From contig OZ220479.1 in the NCBI GenBank assembly GCA_965115885.1, positions 1,054,001-1,118,000 on the forward strand: DNA of 64,000 nucleotides, read 5' to 3'. Within the stretch, counting starts at the first letter, position 1; each line of letters starts with the position of its first letter. Source of the DNA: BD2-11 sp965115885. GTDB taxonomy: Bacteria; Gemmatimonadota; Gemmatimonadetes; Longimicrobiales; Gaopeijiaceae. The notes under the pieces are model-generated. The model was not told where the DNA came from and did no database searches. It saw only the letters and a list, made by a program, of their open reading frames with translations. Positions 29,393 through 37,963 of the stretch are shown one piece after another. The translations under genes were made by a program, and so were the position numbers.

Positions 29393-30606
29393 TAGTGTAG
29401 TGTCCGGTTCATATAGTTGATTATGCGGAGGCGACGGCCAAGGCCTGCCGAGCCCGGTTCACCTTCTCGAGAATCTTGTCCGCCGACTTCGTCCAGACCA
29501 GGGGCCTCGGGTTCTCGTTGTAGGTCTCGATGTAGTCCCTCAAGCACCGCTCGAGGTCGCTCACCGAATGGAAGACGCCGCGCCGAATCCGCTTCCGAGT
29601 CAACGTGCAGAAGAACCGCTCGACCAAGTTCAGCCACGACGCGCTCGTCGGCGTGAAGTGCAGGAAGATCCGCTTTTGACGCTCGATCCACTCCATCACC
29701 TTCGCGTGCTTGTGCGTCGCGTAGTTGTCCAGCACGATGTGGATCTCCCGGTCCTTGGGCACCGCCTTCTCCACCTTGCGCAAGAACTTCAACACCTCCT
29801 GGTGGCGGTGCCGCTTGTACGTCTCCCCGATCACTTCGCCCGATGCCACGTTCAGCGCCGCGAAGAGCGACGTCGTGCCGTTGCGCTTGTAGTCGTGGGT
29901 CATCGTCCCCGCGCGGCCCCGCTTCAACGGCAGACCCTGCTGCGTCCGATCCAGCGCTTGGACCGAGCTCTTCTCGTCGAAGCTGAAGACGACCGCATTC
30001 TCGGGCGGGTTCAGGTACAGCCCCACGACGTCGCAGAGCTTCTTCTCGAAGAGCGGATCCTCGCTCACCTTGAAAGTCCGCACCAAGTGCGGCTTCAGCC
30101 CGCACGACCGCCACACCCGGTGCACGAAGCTGTGCGTCGTCCCCGCCGCCCGCGCCATCGACCGGCACGACCAGTGCGTCGCATCCGGAGGATCCGTCTG
30201 CGTCGTCAAGCGGATCACTTCGCTCCTCAGCGCCGCCTGCGCCTTCGAGCATTTGCCCCCGTGGTTGCCCCCGCGGGGACGCTCTTTCGCGATCCCTTTC
30301 AGCCGTTCGTCCGCGAACCGGCGCCGCCAGCGGCCGACCTTGTTCCGATCGATCCCCATCGCTTCCGCGATGGCCTTGTTCGTCATCCCGTCCGCCGCCA
30401 TTAGCACGATTCGCGATCTTTCCTGGAGCCGCACCGCCGCGCTCCGCGACCGCGTCCACTGTTCCAGGCGTTTTCGCTCCGCTTCCGACAGCTCGATCTT
30501 GACCGCTACCCGCATGATGCCTTCTCCTCGGTGAATGAATCTCTCGCGAAGAGAAGGTAACCAAACGGCGATACATAATCAACTATATGAACCGGACACT
30601 ACACTA
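29393..30606 (-). mobile_element. IS630-family insertion sequence
   Basis: A 1.2-kb element bounded by perfect inverted repeats of about 34 bp (29392-29425 and 30574-30607) that include the flanking TA, the dinucleotide duplicated by IS630-type transposition. It encodes one intact transposase on the minus strand, whose stop codon lies in the left repeat. The perfect ends suggest recent activity. Its right TA is shared with the neighbouring MITE. Confidence 0.92.
29421..30515 (-). CDS. IS630-family transposase
   Basis: Encodes 364 residues. The N-terminal helix-turn-helix domains (AIAEAMGIDRNKVGRWRRRF and a second at HSFVHRVWRSCGL) precede a DDE core: AVVFSFDEKSSVQALDR, IHIVLDNYATHKHAKV and SWLNLVERFFCTLTRKRIRR supply the two Asp and the Glu. 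Length and motifs match intact IS630/Tc1-like transposases in one uninterrupted frame with no programmed frameshift needed. Confidence 0.94.
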   Translation of the reverse strand: MRVAVKIELSEAERKRLEQWTRSRSAAVRLQERSRIVLMAADGMTNKAIAEAMGIDRNKVGRWRRRFADERLKGIAKERPRGGNHGGKCSKAQAALRSEVIRLTTQTDPPDATHWSCRSMARAAGTTHSFVHRVWRSCGLKPHLVRTFKVSEDPLFEKKLCDVVGLYLNPPENAVVFSFDEKSSVQALDRTQQGLPLKRGRAGTMTHDYKRNGTTSLFAALNVASGEVIGETYKRHRHQEVLKFLRKVEKAVPKDREIHIVLDNYATHKHAKVMEWIERQKRIFLHFTPTSASWLNLVERFFCTLTRKRIRRGVFHSVSDLERCLRDYIETYNENPRPLVWTKSADKILEKVNRARQALAVASA

Positions 30607-30798
30607 GCAGCCCGTGGATAAAGTCGAGTGCTTCCGGAGATTGGCGAGATTGGGGCTGAAGAGTGCCAGAAAGGCCCAAATTCACGGGTTTAGAGGCCAA
30701 ATTTGCGGCTTTCGGCCCCCGAAATCCGTGATTTTGGCCACTTTGGAGCCACTCGCTCACCTGATGCCTAGGGATCCTATTTTATCCACGGACTGCTA
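30605..30798. mobile_element. 194-bp MITE-like element abutting IS630
   Basis: Terminal inverted repeats GCAGCCCGTGGATAAA (30607-30622) and its near-complement TTTATCCACGGACTGC (30781-30796) match at 15 of 16 positions and are flanked by TA on both sides. The interior has imperfect long-range symmetry, so the whole unit could fold as one hairpin. It has no plausible gene. Its left TA is the right TA of the IS630 copy, so the two elements are inserted end to end. The inverted repeat differs from that of IS630, so another transposase must mobilise it. Confidence 0.75.
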
Positions 30799-30921
30799 GC
30801 CGCGAAGGCGTTCTTGGAGAGCAGACCGGCGGCGATAGAAACTCGACCCGACTCGCGGAGTCGTCCCTGGGCCGGGTAGCCGCGCATCTGTCGTCGAGCT
30901 TGGCCGCTCAGGCGCCCAAGC

Positions 30922-32241
30922 CTAGTCGAGCAGGCCCGTGACCATCTCCGGGAAGGCGATGATCAGCGCCAGCCCGATCAGTTGGATCACGATGAAGGGG
31001 ACGACCGCCCGGTACATTTCCGACGTCCGAACTTCGGGCGGGGCCACGCCCCGCAGGTAGAAGAGGGCGAAGCCGAAGGGAGGGGTCAGGAACGAGGTCT
31101 GGATGTTCATCCCGATCATCACCCCGAACCAGACCAGGTCGATGTCCAGCAGGGCGGCGGCCGGGGCGAGCAGCGGGATGATGATGAAGGCGATCTCGAA
31201 GAAGTCGAGGAAGAAGCCGAGCACGAAGATCGCGAGGTTGGCCACCAGCAGCAGGCCGATGCGTCCGCCCGGGAGAGTGGTGAGCAGTTGCTCGATCCAG
31301 AGGTCGCCCTCCAGTCCGCGGAAGACCAGGGCGAAGGCGGTCGAACCCACCAGGATGAACATCACCATGGCGGTGAGGTAGGTGGTGTACTCGCTGGCCT
31401 CTCTGAGCACCTTCCACGACAGCCGCTTGTTGGCGGCGGCGAGGGCGATGGCGCCCACCGCGCCCACCGCGCCCGCTTCCGTGGGCGTGGCGATCCCGGC
31501 GAAGATGCTGCCCAGCACGAGCAGGATCAGCACCAGGGGCGGCATCAGCACGGTGAGCACTTGGCGCGCCAGCTTCCATCCCGCGGCGTCGCGCACCTCG
31601 GGCGGAAGCGCGGGCGCCGATGCGGGGCGCGCCGCGGCGACCAGCATCACGTAGATCGCGTACATTCCGGCCAGCGAGACCCCCGGGATCAGCGCGCCCA
31701 GAAAGAGGTCGCCCACGGAGATGCCCAGCTGGTCGGCCAGCACGATCAGCACGACGCTCGGCGGGATGATCTGCCCGAGGGTCCCCGAGGCCAGGATCAC
31801 CCCGGTCGAGAGCGTCTTCGCGTAGCCGTAGCGCAGCATGATGGGGAGCGAAATGAGCCCCATCGCGACGACCGACGCCCCGACCACGCCGGTCGCCGCC
31901 GCGAGCATCGCGCCCACGAACACCACCGCCAGCGCCAACCCGCCGCGCAGGGTCCCGAAGAGCTTGCCGATGGTGGTGAGCAGGTCTTCCGCCAAGCGCG
32001 ACTTCTCGAGCACGACCCCCATGAAGATGAAGAAGGGGATCGCCACCAGCACCAGGTTGGACATCACCCCGAAGATCCTCTGGGGCAGGGCGTACATCAG
32101 CCCCCAGTCGAACAGTCCCATGGCGATGCCGACGAGGGCGAAGACCAGCGAGGTGCCGCCCAGCGCGAAGGCCACCGGGTATCCTAGGAAGATCATCGCG
32201 AAGACGCCGACGAACATCAGCGGTCCGAGAAGGTTCTCCAT
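30922..32241 (-). CDS. TRAP transporter large permease (DctM)
   Basis: Encodes 439 residues. About a dozen hydrophobic helices are visible, beginning LLGPLMFVGVFAMIFLGYPV. Family hallmarks include MGVVLEKSRLAEDLL, GTLGQIIPPSVVLIVLADQL and NIQTSFLTPPFGFALFYLRG. This subunit forms the Na+- or H+-coupled translocation channel. Its ATG overlaps the dctQ stop codon by one base (TGATG), indicating translational coupling. No binding-protein gene directly adjoins it; the nearest is at 27567 on the other strand. Confidence 0.93.
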   Translation of the reverse strand: MENLLGPLMFVGVFAMIFLGYPVAFALGGTSLVFALVGIAMGLFDWGLMYALPQRIFGVMSNLVLVAIPFFIFMGVVLEKSRLAEDLLTTIGKLFGTLRGGLALAVVFVGAMLAAATGVVGASVVAMGLISLPIMLRYGYAKTLSTGVILASGTLGQIIPPSVVLIVLADQLGISVGDLFLGALIPGVSLAGMYAIYVMLVAAARPASAPALPPEVRDAAGWKLARQVLTVLMPPLVLILLVLGSIFAGIATPTEAGAVGAVGAIALAAANKRLSWKVLREASEYTTYLTAMVMFILVGSTAFALVFRGLEGDLWIEQLLTTLPGGRIGLLLVANLAIFVLGFFLDFFEIAFIIIPLLAPAAALLDIDLVWFGVMIGMNIQTSFLTPPFGFALFYLRGVAPPEVRTSEMYRAVVPFIVIQLIGLALIIAFPEMVTGLLD

Positions 32242-32822
32242 CAGGCGATGCCTCCGGGCGTCCGGTCGCCGACGCCCTCGTCTTCGGGGACGCCGCCGCC
32301 CATCTTCAGGCCTCGCAGCACCCGGATCTTCTTGACGACCTCCGAGACGCCTTGGGCGATGAGGAGCAGGAAGCAAACCAGGATGAAGGTCCTGATCGGG
32401 TAGCGGGGCAGCCCGCCCGGGTCCGAGGAGATCTCGCGCACCGCCCAGGAGTTGCGGATCGCGGGCCACGACAGCCAGAGGGTGACCGCGGAAAACGGGA
32501 TCGTCAGAGCGACCGTGCCCAGCAGGTCGATCCAGGCGCGGGTCCGGGTCGAGACCCGGCTGTAGAGGATGTCGACCCGCACGTGCTCGCCCCGGCACAG
32601 CGCGGATGCGGAGGCGAGCAGGAAGAGCAGGCTGAACAGGTACCACTGGAGCTCCAGATAGAGGTTGGAGCTCAGCCGAAAGCCGAAGTAGCCGCCGACG
32701 TAGCGCACGGCGGTGTTGTAGGCCGTCACGAGCACCATCAGCAGACAGAGCCAGGAGGTCCAGCGTCCGATCCGGTCGTTGACCCGGTCGATCGCCCGGG
32801 ACAGCCTCGTCCAGCGAGTCAA
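32241..32822 (-). CDS. TRAP transporter small permease (DctQ)
   Basis: About 193 residues. No ATG or GTG fits the N-terminus, so I start at the TTG at 32822-32820, which has AGGA about 9 bases upstream. Four membrane helices are visible: WTSWLCLLMVLVTAYNTAVR, LYLELQWYLFSLLFLLASAS, LLGTVALTIPFSAVTLWLSW and IRTFILVCFLLLIAQGVSEV. The ELQWYLFSL and GEHVRVDI motifs are typical for the DctQ subunit, which joins the large permease in the membrane. The charged C-terminal tail is dispensable in the family. Confidence 0.85.
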   Translation of the reverse strand: MTRWTRLSRAIDRVNDRIGRWTSWLCLLMVLVTAYNTAVRYVGGYFGFRLSSNLYLELQWYLFSLLFLLASASALCRGEHVRVDILYSRVSTRTRAWIDLLGTVALTIPFSAVTLWLSWPAIRNSWAVREISSDPGGLPRYPIRTFILVCFLLLIAQGVSEVVKKIRVLRGLKMGGGVPEDEGVGDRTPGGIA

Positions 32823-33032
32823 TTCGGGGGAATTCCTGGGGGGCGGGAGATCGGGAGACGGGAGCCGCGCGCATGCGCCGCGCTTGAAATACGCCTTCGG
32901 GCGCGGCGTTGGCAATAGCTGGCCCCTCCCGCCGCGGGACTCCATGTTGGGGGGTCGCCCGCTTCGAAGGCCCCGATCCGGGGGCTGCCGATTCTCCGGG
33001 CTCGGGTCCCGATCCACTTCCAGGAAACGCGC

Positions 33033-34262
33033 ATGGGCGCCGACAAGATCCACGACGGGTACCGATCCTTCTCCTACCTCGAGCCCGGCGTCGACTACGC
33101 GCGCTTCGAGCTGGCGGCCGAGGTCGGACGGGTGGAGCCTTGGCTGGTGCCGCTTTCGGACGAAGAGGAGGCGCGGGCCGCGCGGCTGGCCTCGGAGCTG
33201 GTGACGATCTCGTTGCACGAGCATGCGGGCGTGTTCCCGCACGACGTGCGCGAGACTCCGGCGTACGTGCGCGCGGGGCGCATGGCGACGGCGTTCGAGG
33301 GGCTTGCGAACTCCTGCTGGGATGCGGTCTTCGACAACCTGCTGGACGGCGTCTGCGCCATCCGGTCGCACGGAGGCTGGAAGTGGGACGACGTGCTGCA
33401 CGACCTCGGGATGCGGTTGTGCGACTTGGCGCACCAGGATTTCCTCATCCACTGCCGGGGAGTGGACGACATCCTGCGCGCGCACCGCAGCGGTCGGGTG
33501 GCCTGGGTCGCCTCGATGGAGGGCGCGGCCATGATCGAGAACGAGCTCGACCGCATCGATCTGCTGTTCGGGTTCGGAGTGCGCGCGCTCGGGATCACCT
33601 ACAGCGAGGCCAACGCGCTGGGGTCGGGGCTGAGGGAGCCGGGCGACGGCGGACTGACCGTGTTCGGGCGGCGCGCGGTCGAGCGCATGAACAAGCTGGG
33701 CATGCTGATCGACTGCTCGCACTGCGGCGACCGCACGACGCTGGACGCCGTCGAATGGAGCGAGCATCCCGTCGTGCTCTCCCACATCGGCGCGCGCGCC
33801 CTCTGGGAGTCGAACCGGCTGGCGCCCGACGACGTGATCGAGGCGTGCGCGGCGAAGGGGGGCGTGATCGGCATCGAGGCGGCGCCCCACACGACCCTCA
33901 CCCGCACCCGCACGGTGCACGGGATCGAGGCCTTCATGGAACACTTCGAATACGTGAAGGCGCTCGTGGGCGTCGACCACGTGAGCTTCGGCCCCGATTC
34001 CGTCTACGGGGACCATGTGGGGTTGCACCGCACCTACGCGGCCAATCTGTCGATCGAGGAGTCGCGCTCGGCGGCGGGACGCGAAGCCTCCCGCGGGAAC
34101 CCGCCTTTCGACGAGGTGGAGTACGTGAAGGGGATCGAGAACCCCACGGAGGCGTCGCACAACATCCTGCGCTGGCTGGTGCGGGAGGGATACTCGGACG
34201 AAGACATCGGCAAGGTGATGGGGGGCAACGCCCTGCGGGTGCTGAGGGAGGTGTGGCCCTGA
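33033..34262 (+). CDS. Membrane dipeptidase family protein (peptidase M19)
   Basis: Encodes 409 residues without a signal peptide. M19 features: VSLHEHAG-type metal site (ISLHEHAGVFPHD), VASMEGAAMIENELDR with the bridging Glu, LGITYSEANALGSG, LIDCSHCGDRTTLDA and VVLSHIGARALWESN with metal-binding histidines, and a late DHVSFGPDS segment. Family enzymes are Zn-dependent and cleave dipeptides, often accepting a D-residue at the C-terminal position. It leads a tight operon with an exported protein, a Na+ symporter and a proline-racemase-family enzyme, which suggests dipeptide catabolism, perhaps of (hydroxy)proline peptides. Confidence 0.88.
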   Translation: MGADKIHDGYRSFSYLEPGVDYARFELAAEVGRVEPWLVPLSDEEEARAARLASELVTISLHEHAGVFPHDVRETPAYVRAGRMATAFEGLANSCWDAVFDNLLDGVCAIRSHGGWKWDDVLHDLGMRLCDLAHQDFLIHCRGVDDILRAHRSGRVAWVASMEGAAMIENELDRIDLLFGFGVRALGITYSEANALGSGLREPGDGGLTVFGRRAVERMNKLGMLIDCSHCGDRTTLDAVEWSEHPVVLSHIGARALWESNRLAPDDVIEACAAKGGVIGIEAAPHTTLTRTRTVHGIEAFMEHFEYVKALVGVDHVSFGPDSVYGDHVGLHRTYAANLSIEESRSAAGREASRGNPPFDEVEYVKGIENPTEASHNILRWLVREGYSDEDIGKVMGGNALRVLREVWP

Positions 34263-35023
34263 AGGGGTGGGCCGCGGCGGCGGCGCTGGCGGCGGGCGTC
34301 GCGGGTCCGGCGGGCGCGGAGGGCGGCCGGAGCGCCCCGACCGCCGGGCGAGGCGGCGACGGGCGCGTCCAAGAGGCCGCCGGCGCCGGTGCGGGCGGAC
34401 GAGTGGTTCGCGTGGAAGTGTTCGCGGATGCGCGCACGGTCGGCGCGGCCCGGGTTTCGATGCGCTATCGGCTGGAGGTGGACCCGCAGACGGACGCGGT
34501 GCCGTTCACGCTTCTGCTCTTCGCGCCGACGACCGTGGGCGAGATCGTCGCCCGAGCGGGCGGCGAGACGCTCTCGGTGCGCGCGCCGGGCGACGGCGGA
34601 CCTCGATTGGAGGGCGAGATCGAGTTGCCGGCCGCCGGCCGGGCCTCCGGGCGGGTGTCGCTGGAGCTGGACTACCGGCTGGAGAACGCGGTGCGCGCGA
34701 GCGGCGCGGAGGTGCGGATCGCGCTCCCCATGCTCGCGGTCGACTGGGCGCCGGCGGAGGCCGCCCCGGGGACGTTCCGGGCGGAAGTGGCGCTCCCCCC
34801 GGGAACGGAGGCGCGCGAGATCTTCCCGACGACGCCGGCCGGCGGGGCGGAGCCGGGGATCGCGCGGGCGAGTCTCCAAGTGCTTCCGGCGGCGGTTCGG
34901 GTGCGCGCGCTCCCGGCGGGGCGCTTCGGGGTGCCGTTGCCGACCGCGCTCGAGTTGCTGGTGCTGGCCGCCGTGATCGGCTGCGGGATGGCCGGGCTGC
35001 GCTTCGTGCGGCGGGCGCGGTGA
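34253..35023 (+). CDS. Exported protein with C-terminal membrane anchor, unknown function
   Basis: About 256 residues from the GTG at 34253, which overlaps the dipeptidase 3' end by 10 bases and has GAGGGAGG directly upstream; no better start exists in frame. A signal-like start (LKGWAAAAALAAGVAGPAGA) is followed by a low-complexity Gly/Ala linker, then beta-strand-rich sequence (VEVFADARTVGAARVSMRYR, GRVSLELDYRLENAVRASGA) and a C-terminal helix LELLVLAAVIGCGMAGLRFV with basic residues after it. I do not recognise the family. Position in the operon suggests an accessory surface protein for the dipeptidase or symporter. Confidence 0.6.
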   Translation: MALKGWAAAAALAAGVAGPAGAEGGRSAPTAGRGGDGRVQEAAGAGAGGRVVRVEVFADARTVGAARVSMRYRLEVDPQTDAVPFTLLLFAPTTVGEIVARAGGETLSVRAPGDGGPRLEGEIELPAAGRASGRVSLELDYRLENAVRASGAEVRIALPMLAVDWAPAEAAPGTFRAEVALPPGTEAREIFPTTPAGGAEPGIARASLQVLPAAVRVRALPAGRFGVPLPTALELLVLAAVIGCGMAGLRFVRRAR

Positions 35024-35129
35024 GGGCGGCCGGCGGCTCGGGCCGGTGGGTCGGGTCCTGCGGACCGAGGCCTCCCGCCGCCGCTTCCCGGGCGGGTGCG
35101 GAGCGCCCGGTGCGGGACGGAGGGGTCGC

Positions 35130-35249
35130 GTGAGGGCGGTTCTGGAGGCGGGGTTCGTTTTCTGGGGGCTCTTCGCGGTCTCGGCGCTGATCGTGGTCGC
35201 CTACCTCGCGTGGATGCGTCGGGAGGACCGGCGGGAGGACGAGCGGTGA
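35130..35249 (+). CDS. 39-residue membrane peptide preceding the symporter
   Basis: A tiny frame from GTG 35130 with GGAGGGG upstream. It has one membrane helix, FVFWGLFAVSALIVVAYLAW, followed by the charged tail MRREDRREDER. Its stop overlaps the symporter start as GTGA, so the two are translationally coupled. It resembles the short single-helix subunits found next to some sodium/solute symporters, though the sequence gives no family match that I can name. Confidence 0.6.
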   Translation: MRAVLEAGFVFWGLFAVSALIVVAYLAWMRREDRREDER

Positions 35250-36679
35250 ACGTCCAGCTGTCCACCTTCCTGCTCTACTTCGTGGTGGTGTTCGCGATCG
35301 GATGGTACGCGCTCAGGGCGACGCGCAGCGAAGCCGACTACTGGATCGCCGGAGGGAAGCTGGGCTGGCTGGTCGGCGGGGCGACGATGGCCGCGACCCA
35401 CGCCAGCGCCGGCACCTTCGTGGGCACCATCGGGGTGATGTACGTGGCCGGGTGGTCGTTCGGGTGGCTCGTGCTCGCGCTCCCGCTGGCCTACTGGTTC
35501 ATGGCGGCGGTGCTCGCGCCGCGCTTCGCCCGCGTGAAGGAGCTCACGCTGCCCGCCTTCATCGAAGCCCGCTACTATTCCAAAGGCGTGCGCGCGCTCG
35601 CGGCGGTCATCATCCTCGTCGCCACGGTGGTCTACGTCCAAGCCCAGATCGTGGCGGGGGGGCTGATCGCCAACATCGTCTTCGGCGTGCCCGTGGCTTG
35701 GGGCATGGTCGGCTTCACGGCGATCCTTCTCGCCTACACGGTGATCGGCGGGATGATCGCGGTGGTCTACACCGATCTGTTGCAACTGGTGATCATGGTG
35801 CTGGGCGCGATTTGCGCCGTGCCGCTGGCGATCCGCCAGGTGGGCGGGGTGGAGCCGCTGTTCACCTACGTGCAGGCGGTGAACCCGCTGACTTTCAGCT
35901 GGGAGGCGATGCCCGCCCCGCTGCTGTTCACCATGGGGCTCTCGTTCCTGTTGGGCGGGGTGGCGACCCCCGAGAAGCTGATCCGGCTCTACGCCATGCG
36001 CGACATGCGCACCGTCCGCCGGGGCGTCCTGTTCGCCATCGTCGCGGTGACCGCGCTGAATCTGCTGGTGTTCGTGCTCTCGCTGGCGGCGGTGGTGCTC
36101 TTCCCCAATCTGCCCACCGGAGACTTGGCCATGCCGATGCTCGCCACGGCCGCGCTTCCGGCCACGCTGGGCGCGCTTCTGCTGGCCGCGATCACGGCGG
36201 CGATGATGTCCACGGTGGACTCGCTCCTGCTGGTCGCGGGTTCCGCGCTCTCCCACGACATCTACCAAGGTCTCCTCCGTCCCGACGCGCCGCCCGCCCG
36301 CCGGTTGCGGGTGGATCGGCTGGGCATCCTGGTGGTGGGAACGATCCCGGTGACGTTGCTGCTCAGCGGGGTGGGGGAGGGCGAGCTGGTGCAGTTCATC
36401 GTGCTGCTCTTCACCGCTCTCATGGCGTCGAGCTTCTTCGTCCCGGTCGTGGTCGGGGTCTACTGGCGTCGGGCAACCCGGGAGGGGGCGGCAGCCTCCA
36501 TGGTCGGCGGCGTGACCGCCGCGCTCGCCTGGGAAGGGTGGGGCCCGGCCGACGCGATCGATCCGGTGCTGCCGGGCTTTCTGGTCTCGGCGACGTTGAT
36601 GGTGGGGGTGAGCCTGCTCACGCCTCCTCCGCCCGAACGCGCGATCCGGCCCTACGTCCCCGCGTCCCGCGGTCCCTGA
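35246..36679 (+). CDS. Sodium:solute symporter (SSS family)
   Basis: Encodes 477 residues from GTG 35246. It has about 13 hydrophobic helices. SSS signatures are seen: YWIAGGKLGWLVGGATMAAT near the N-terminus, AYTVIGGMIAVVYTDLLQLV, LSFLLGGVATPEKLIRLYAM and LLAAITAAMMSTVDSLLLVA, the last holding the sodium-site Ser/Thr. Family members import amino acids, organic acids, sugars or vitamins with Na+. In this operon (dipeptidase upstream, proline-racemase-family enzyme 24 bp downstream) an amino-acid or peptide substrate is likely but not shown. Confidence 0.9.
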   Translation: MNVQLSTFLLYFVVVFAIGWYALRATRSEADYWIAGGKLGWLVGGATMAATHASAGTFVGTIGVMYVAGWSFGWLVLALPLAYWFMAAVLAPRFARVKELTLPAFIEARYYSKGVRALAAVIILVATVVYVQAQIVAGGLIANIVFGVPVAWGMVGFTAILLAYTVIGGMIAVVYTDLLQLVIMVLGAICAVPLAIRQVGGVEPLFTYVQAVNPLTFSWEAMPAPLLFTMGLSFLLGGVATPEKLIRLYAMRDMRTVRRGVLFAIVAVTALNLLVFVLSLAAVVLFPNLPTGDLAMPMLATAALPATLGALLLAAITAAMMSTVDSLLLVAGSALSHDIYQGLLRPDAPPARRLRVDRLGILVVGTIPVTLLLSGVGEGELVQFIVLLFTALMASSFFVPVVVGVYWRRATREGAAASMVGGVTAALAWEGWGPADAIDPVLPGFLVSATLMVGVSLLTPPPPERAIRPYVPASRGP

Positions 36680-36703
36680 CGCCCACGGATCGAGGCGAAG
36701 CCC

Positions 36704-37759
36704 ATGCGCGTCTCCGGAATGGTCACGGCGGTGGATGCCCACGCGGGCGGCGAGCCCGGGCGGGTGATCGTCGGCGGGGTGGTGGACGTTCCCGGGGAGA
36801 CGATGTTCGACAAGAAGCTTTGGTTGGAGCGCCACGGCGACGGCCTCCGCCGACGCATGCTGCGCGAGCCCCGGGGCTATCCTGCCCTGTGCTGCAACGT
36901 CGTTCTGCCGCCCACGCGCCCGGAGGCGGATGCGGGCTACGTCATCATGGAGCACACCGAGTATCCGGCGATGTCCGGCAGCAACACCATCTGCGTGGCC
37001 ACCGTCCTCATCGAAACCGGGATGGTGCCCTCCCGGGAGCCCGTCACGGAGCTGGTGCTCGAAGCTCCCGCGGGGCTCATCCGCGTGCGCGCGGAAGTCG
37101 AACGGGGCAAGGTCGCCCGCGTGACCTTCCGCAACGTGCCCGCCTTCGCGGTCCATCTGGACGCCCTCCTCGACGTGCCGGAGCTCGGCCGGGTGACGGT
37201 GGACGTGGGCTACGGAGGGATGTTCCACGTCATCGCGGACGCGGAAGCGTTGGGGGTCGAGCTGGTCCCCGAGAACGGAGGTCGGATCGCGCGCGTGGGC
37301 GAGATGCTGCGGGTGGCCGCCGCCCGGCAGCTGTCCTGCGTCCATCCCCTGAACCCGGAGATCTCCGGCGTCTCCATCTCGCAGTTGTCCGGGCCGCCGG
37401 TGGGGGACGCCGACCGACGCAACGCGGTCGTCGTCGCCACCGGCCAGCCGGACTGGGACCGGCCCGAGAGCTGGAAAGGCTGCCTCGACCGCTCCCCCTG
37501 CGGGACCGGCACGTGCGCCAAGATGGCCGTGTTGCACGCCAGGGGAGAGCTCGGACTGGGAGAGGAGTTCCGTCACGAGAGCGTCGTCGGCACCGTGTGG
37601 AGCGGCGAGCTGATCGAGGAGACCGAGGTGGGCGGCGTGCCTGCGGTGGTCCCGGCGCTCAGCGGCACCGCATGGATCACCGGCATCGCCCAGTACGTGG
37701 TCGACGACACCGATCCCTTCCCGGAAGGATTCACGGTGGGGGACATCTGGGCGCAATGA
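36704..37759 (+). CDS. Proline racemase family protein (hydroxyproline epimerase or dehydratase)
   Basis: Encodes 351 residues. The fold is clear: AVDAHAGGEPGRVIVGGV at the start, the first active-site loop EYPAMSGSNTICVAT with Ser91 where proline racemase has Cys (MCGH), and the second loop DRSPCGTGTCAK with Cys266. In this family Cys/Cys proteins are racemases or 4-hydroxyproline epimerases, Thr/Cys proteins are trans-3-hydroxyproline dehydratases, and Ser/Cys proteins may do either. The Ser/Cys pair here therefore leaves the reaction open. The operon context supports (hydroxy)proline catabolism. It is the last gene before the mobile island. Confidence 0.88.
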   Translation: MRVSGMVTAVDAHAGGEPGRVIVGGVVDVPGETMFDKKLWLERHGDGLRRRMLREPRGYPALCCNVVLPPTRPEADAGYVIMEHTEYPAMSGSNTICVATVLIETGMVPSREPVTELVLEAPAGLIRVRAEVERGKVARVTFRNVPAFAVHLDALLDVPELGRVTVDVGYGGMFHVIADAEALGVELVPENGGRIARVGEMLRVAAARQLSCVHPLNPEISGVSISQLSGPPVGDADRRNAVVVATGQPDWDRPESWKGCLDRSPCGTGTCAKMAVLHARGELGLGEEFRHESVVGTVWSGELIEETEVGGVPAVVPALSGTAWITGIAQYVVDDTDPFPEGFTVGDIWAQ

Positions 37760-37915
37760 GGAAAATCGGCCCGGAGGGAATGGCCGGGACGGCGCCGATC
37801 CGCGCTTCCGCCCGATCCCGCCTGCGAAGGGCGTGAGGAATCCGGCACGGGGACGCAGACTACTTGGCAGACTACTTGGCCGTCATCCTCTTGCGTTAAT
37901 TGCTCTTGCGGGAGC

Positions 37916-37957
37916 AACGGAGCGGGTTTCCGCTGTTCGATTTCCGCTGAATCGATC
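37916..37957. repeat. Integrase-end repeat, copy 1
   Basis: Lies just beyond the stop of the integrase fragment. It contains GGGTTTCCGCTGTTCGATTT then CCGCTGA, closely matching GGGTTCCCGCTGTTCTATTC then CCGCTGA at about 39597-39624, beyond the stop of the full integrase. It may be part of a recombination site or simply co-duplicated flank. Confidence 0.4.
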
Positions 37958-37963
37958 CTCAGC

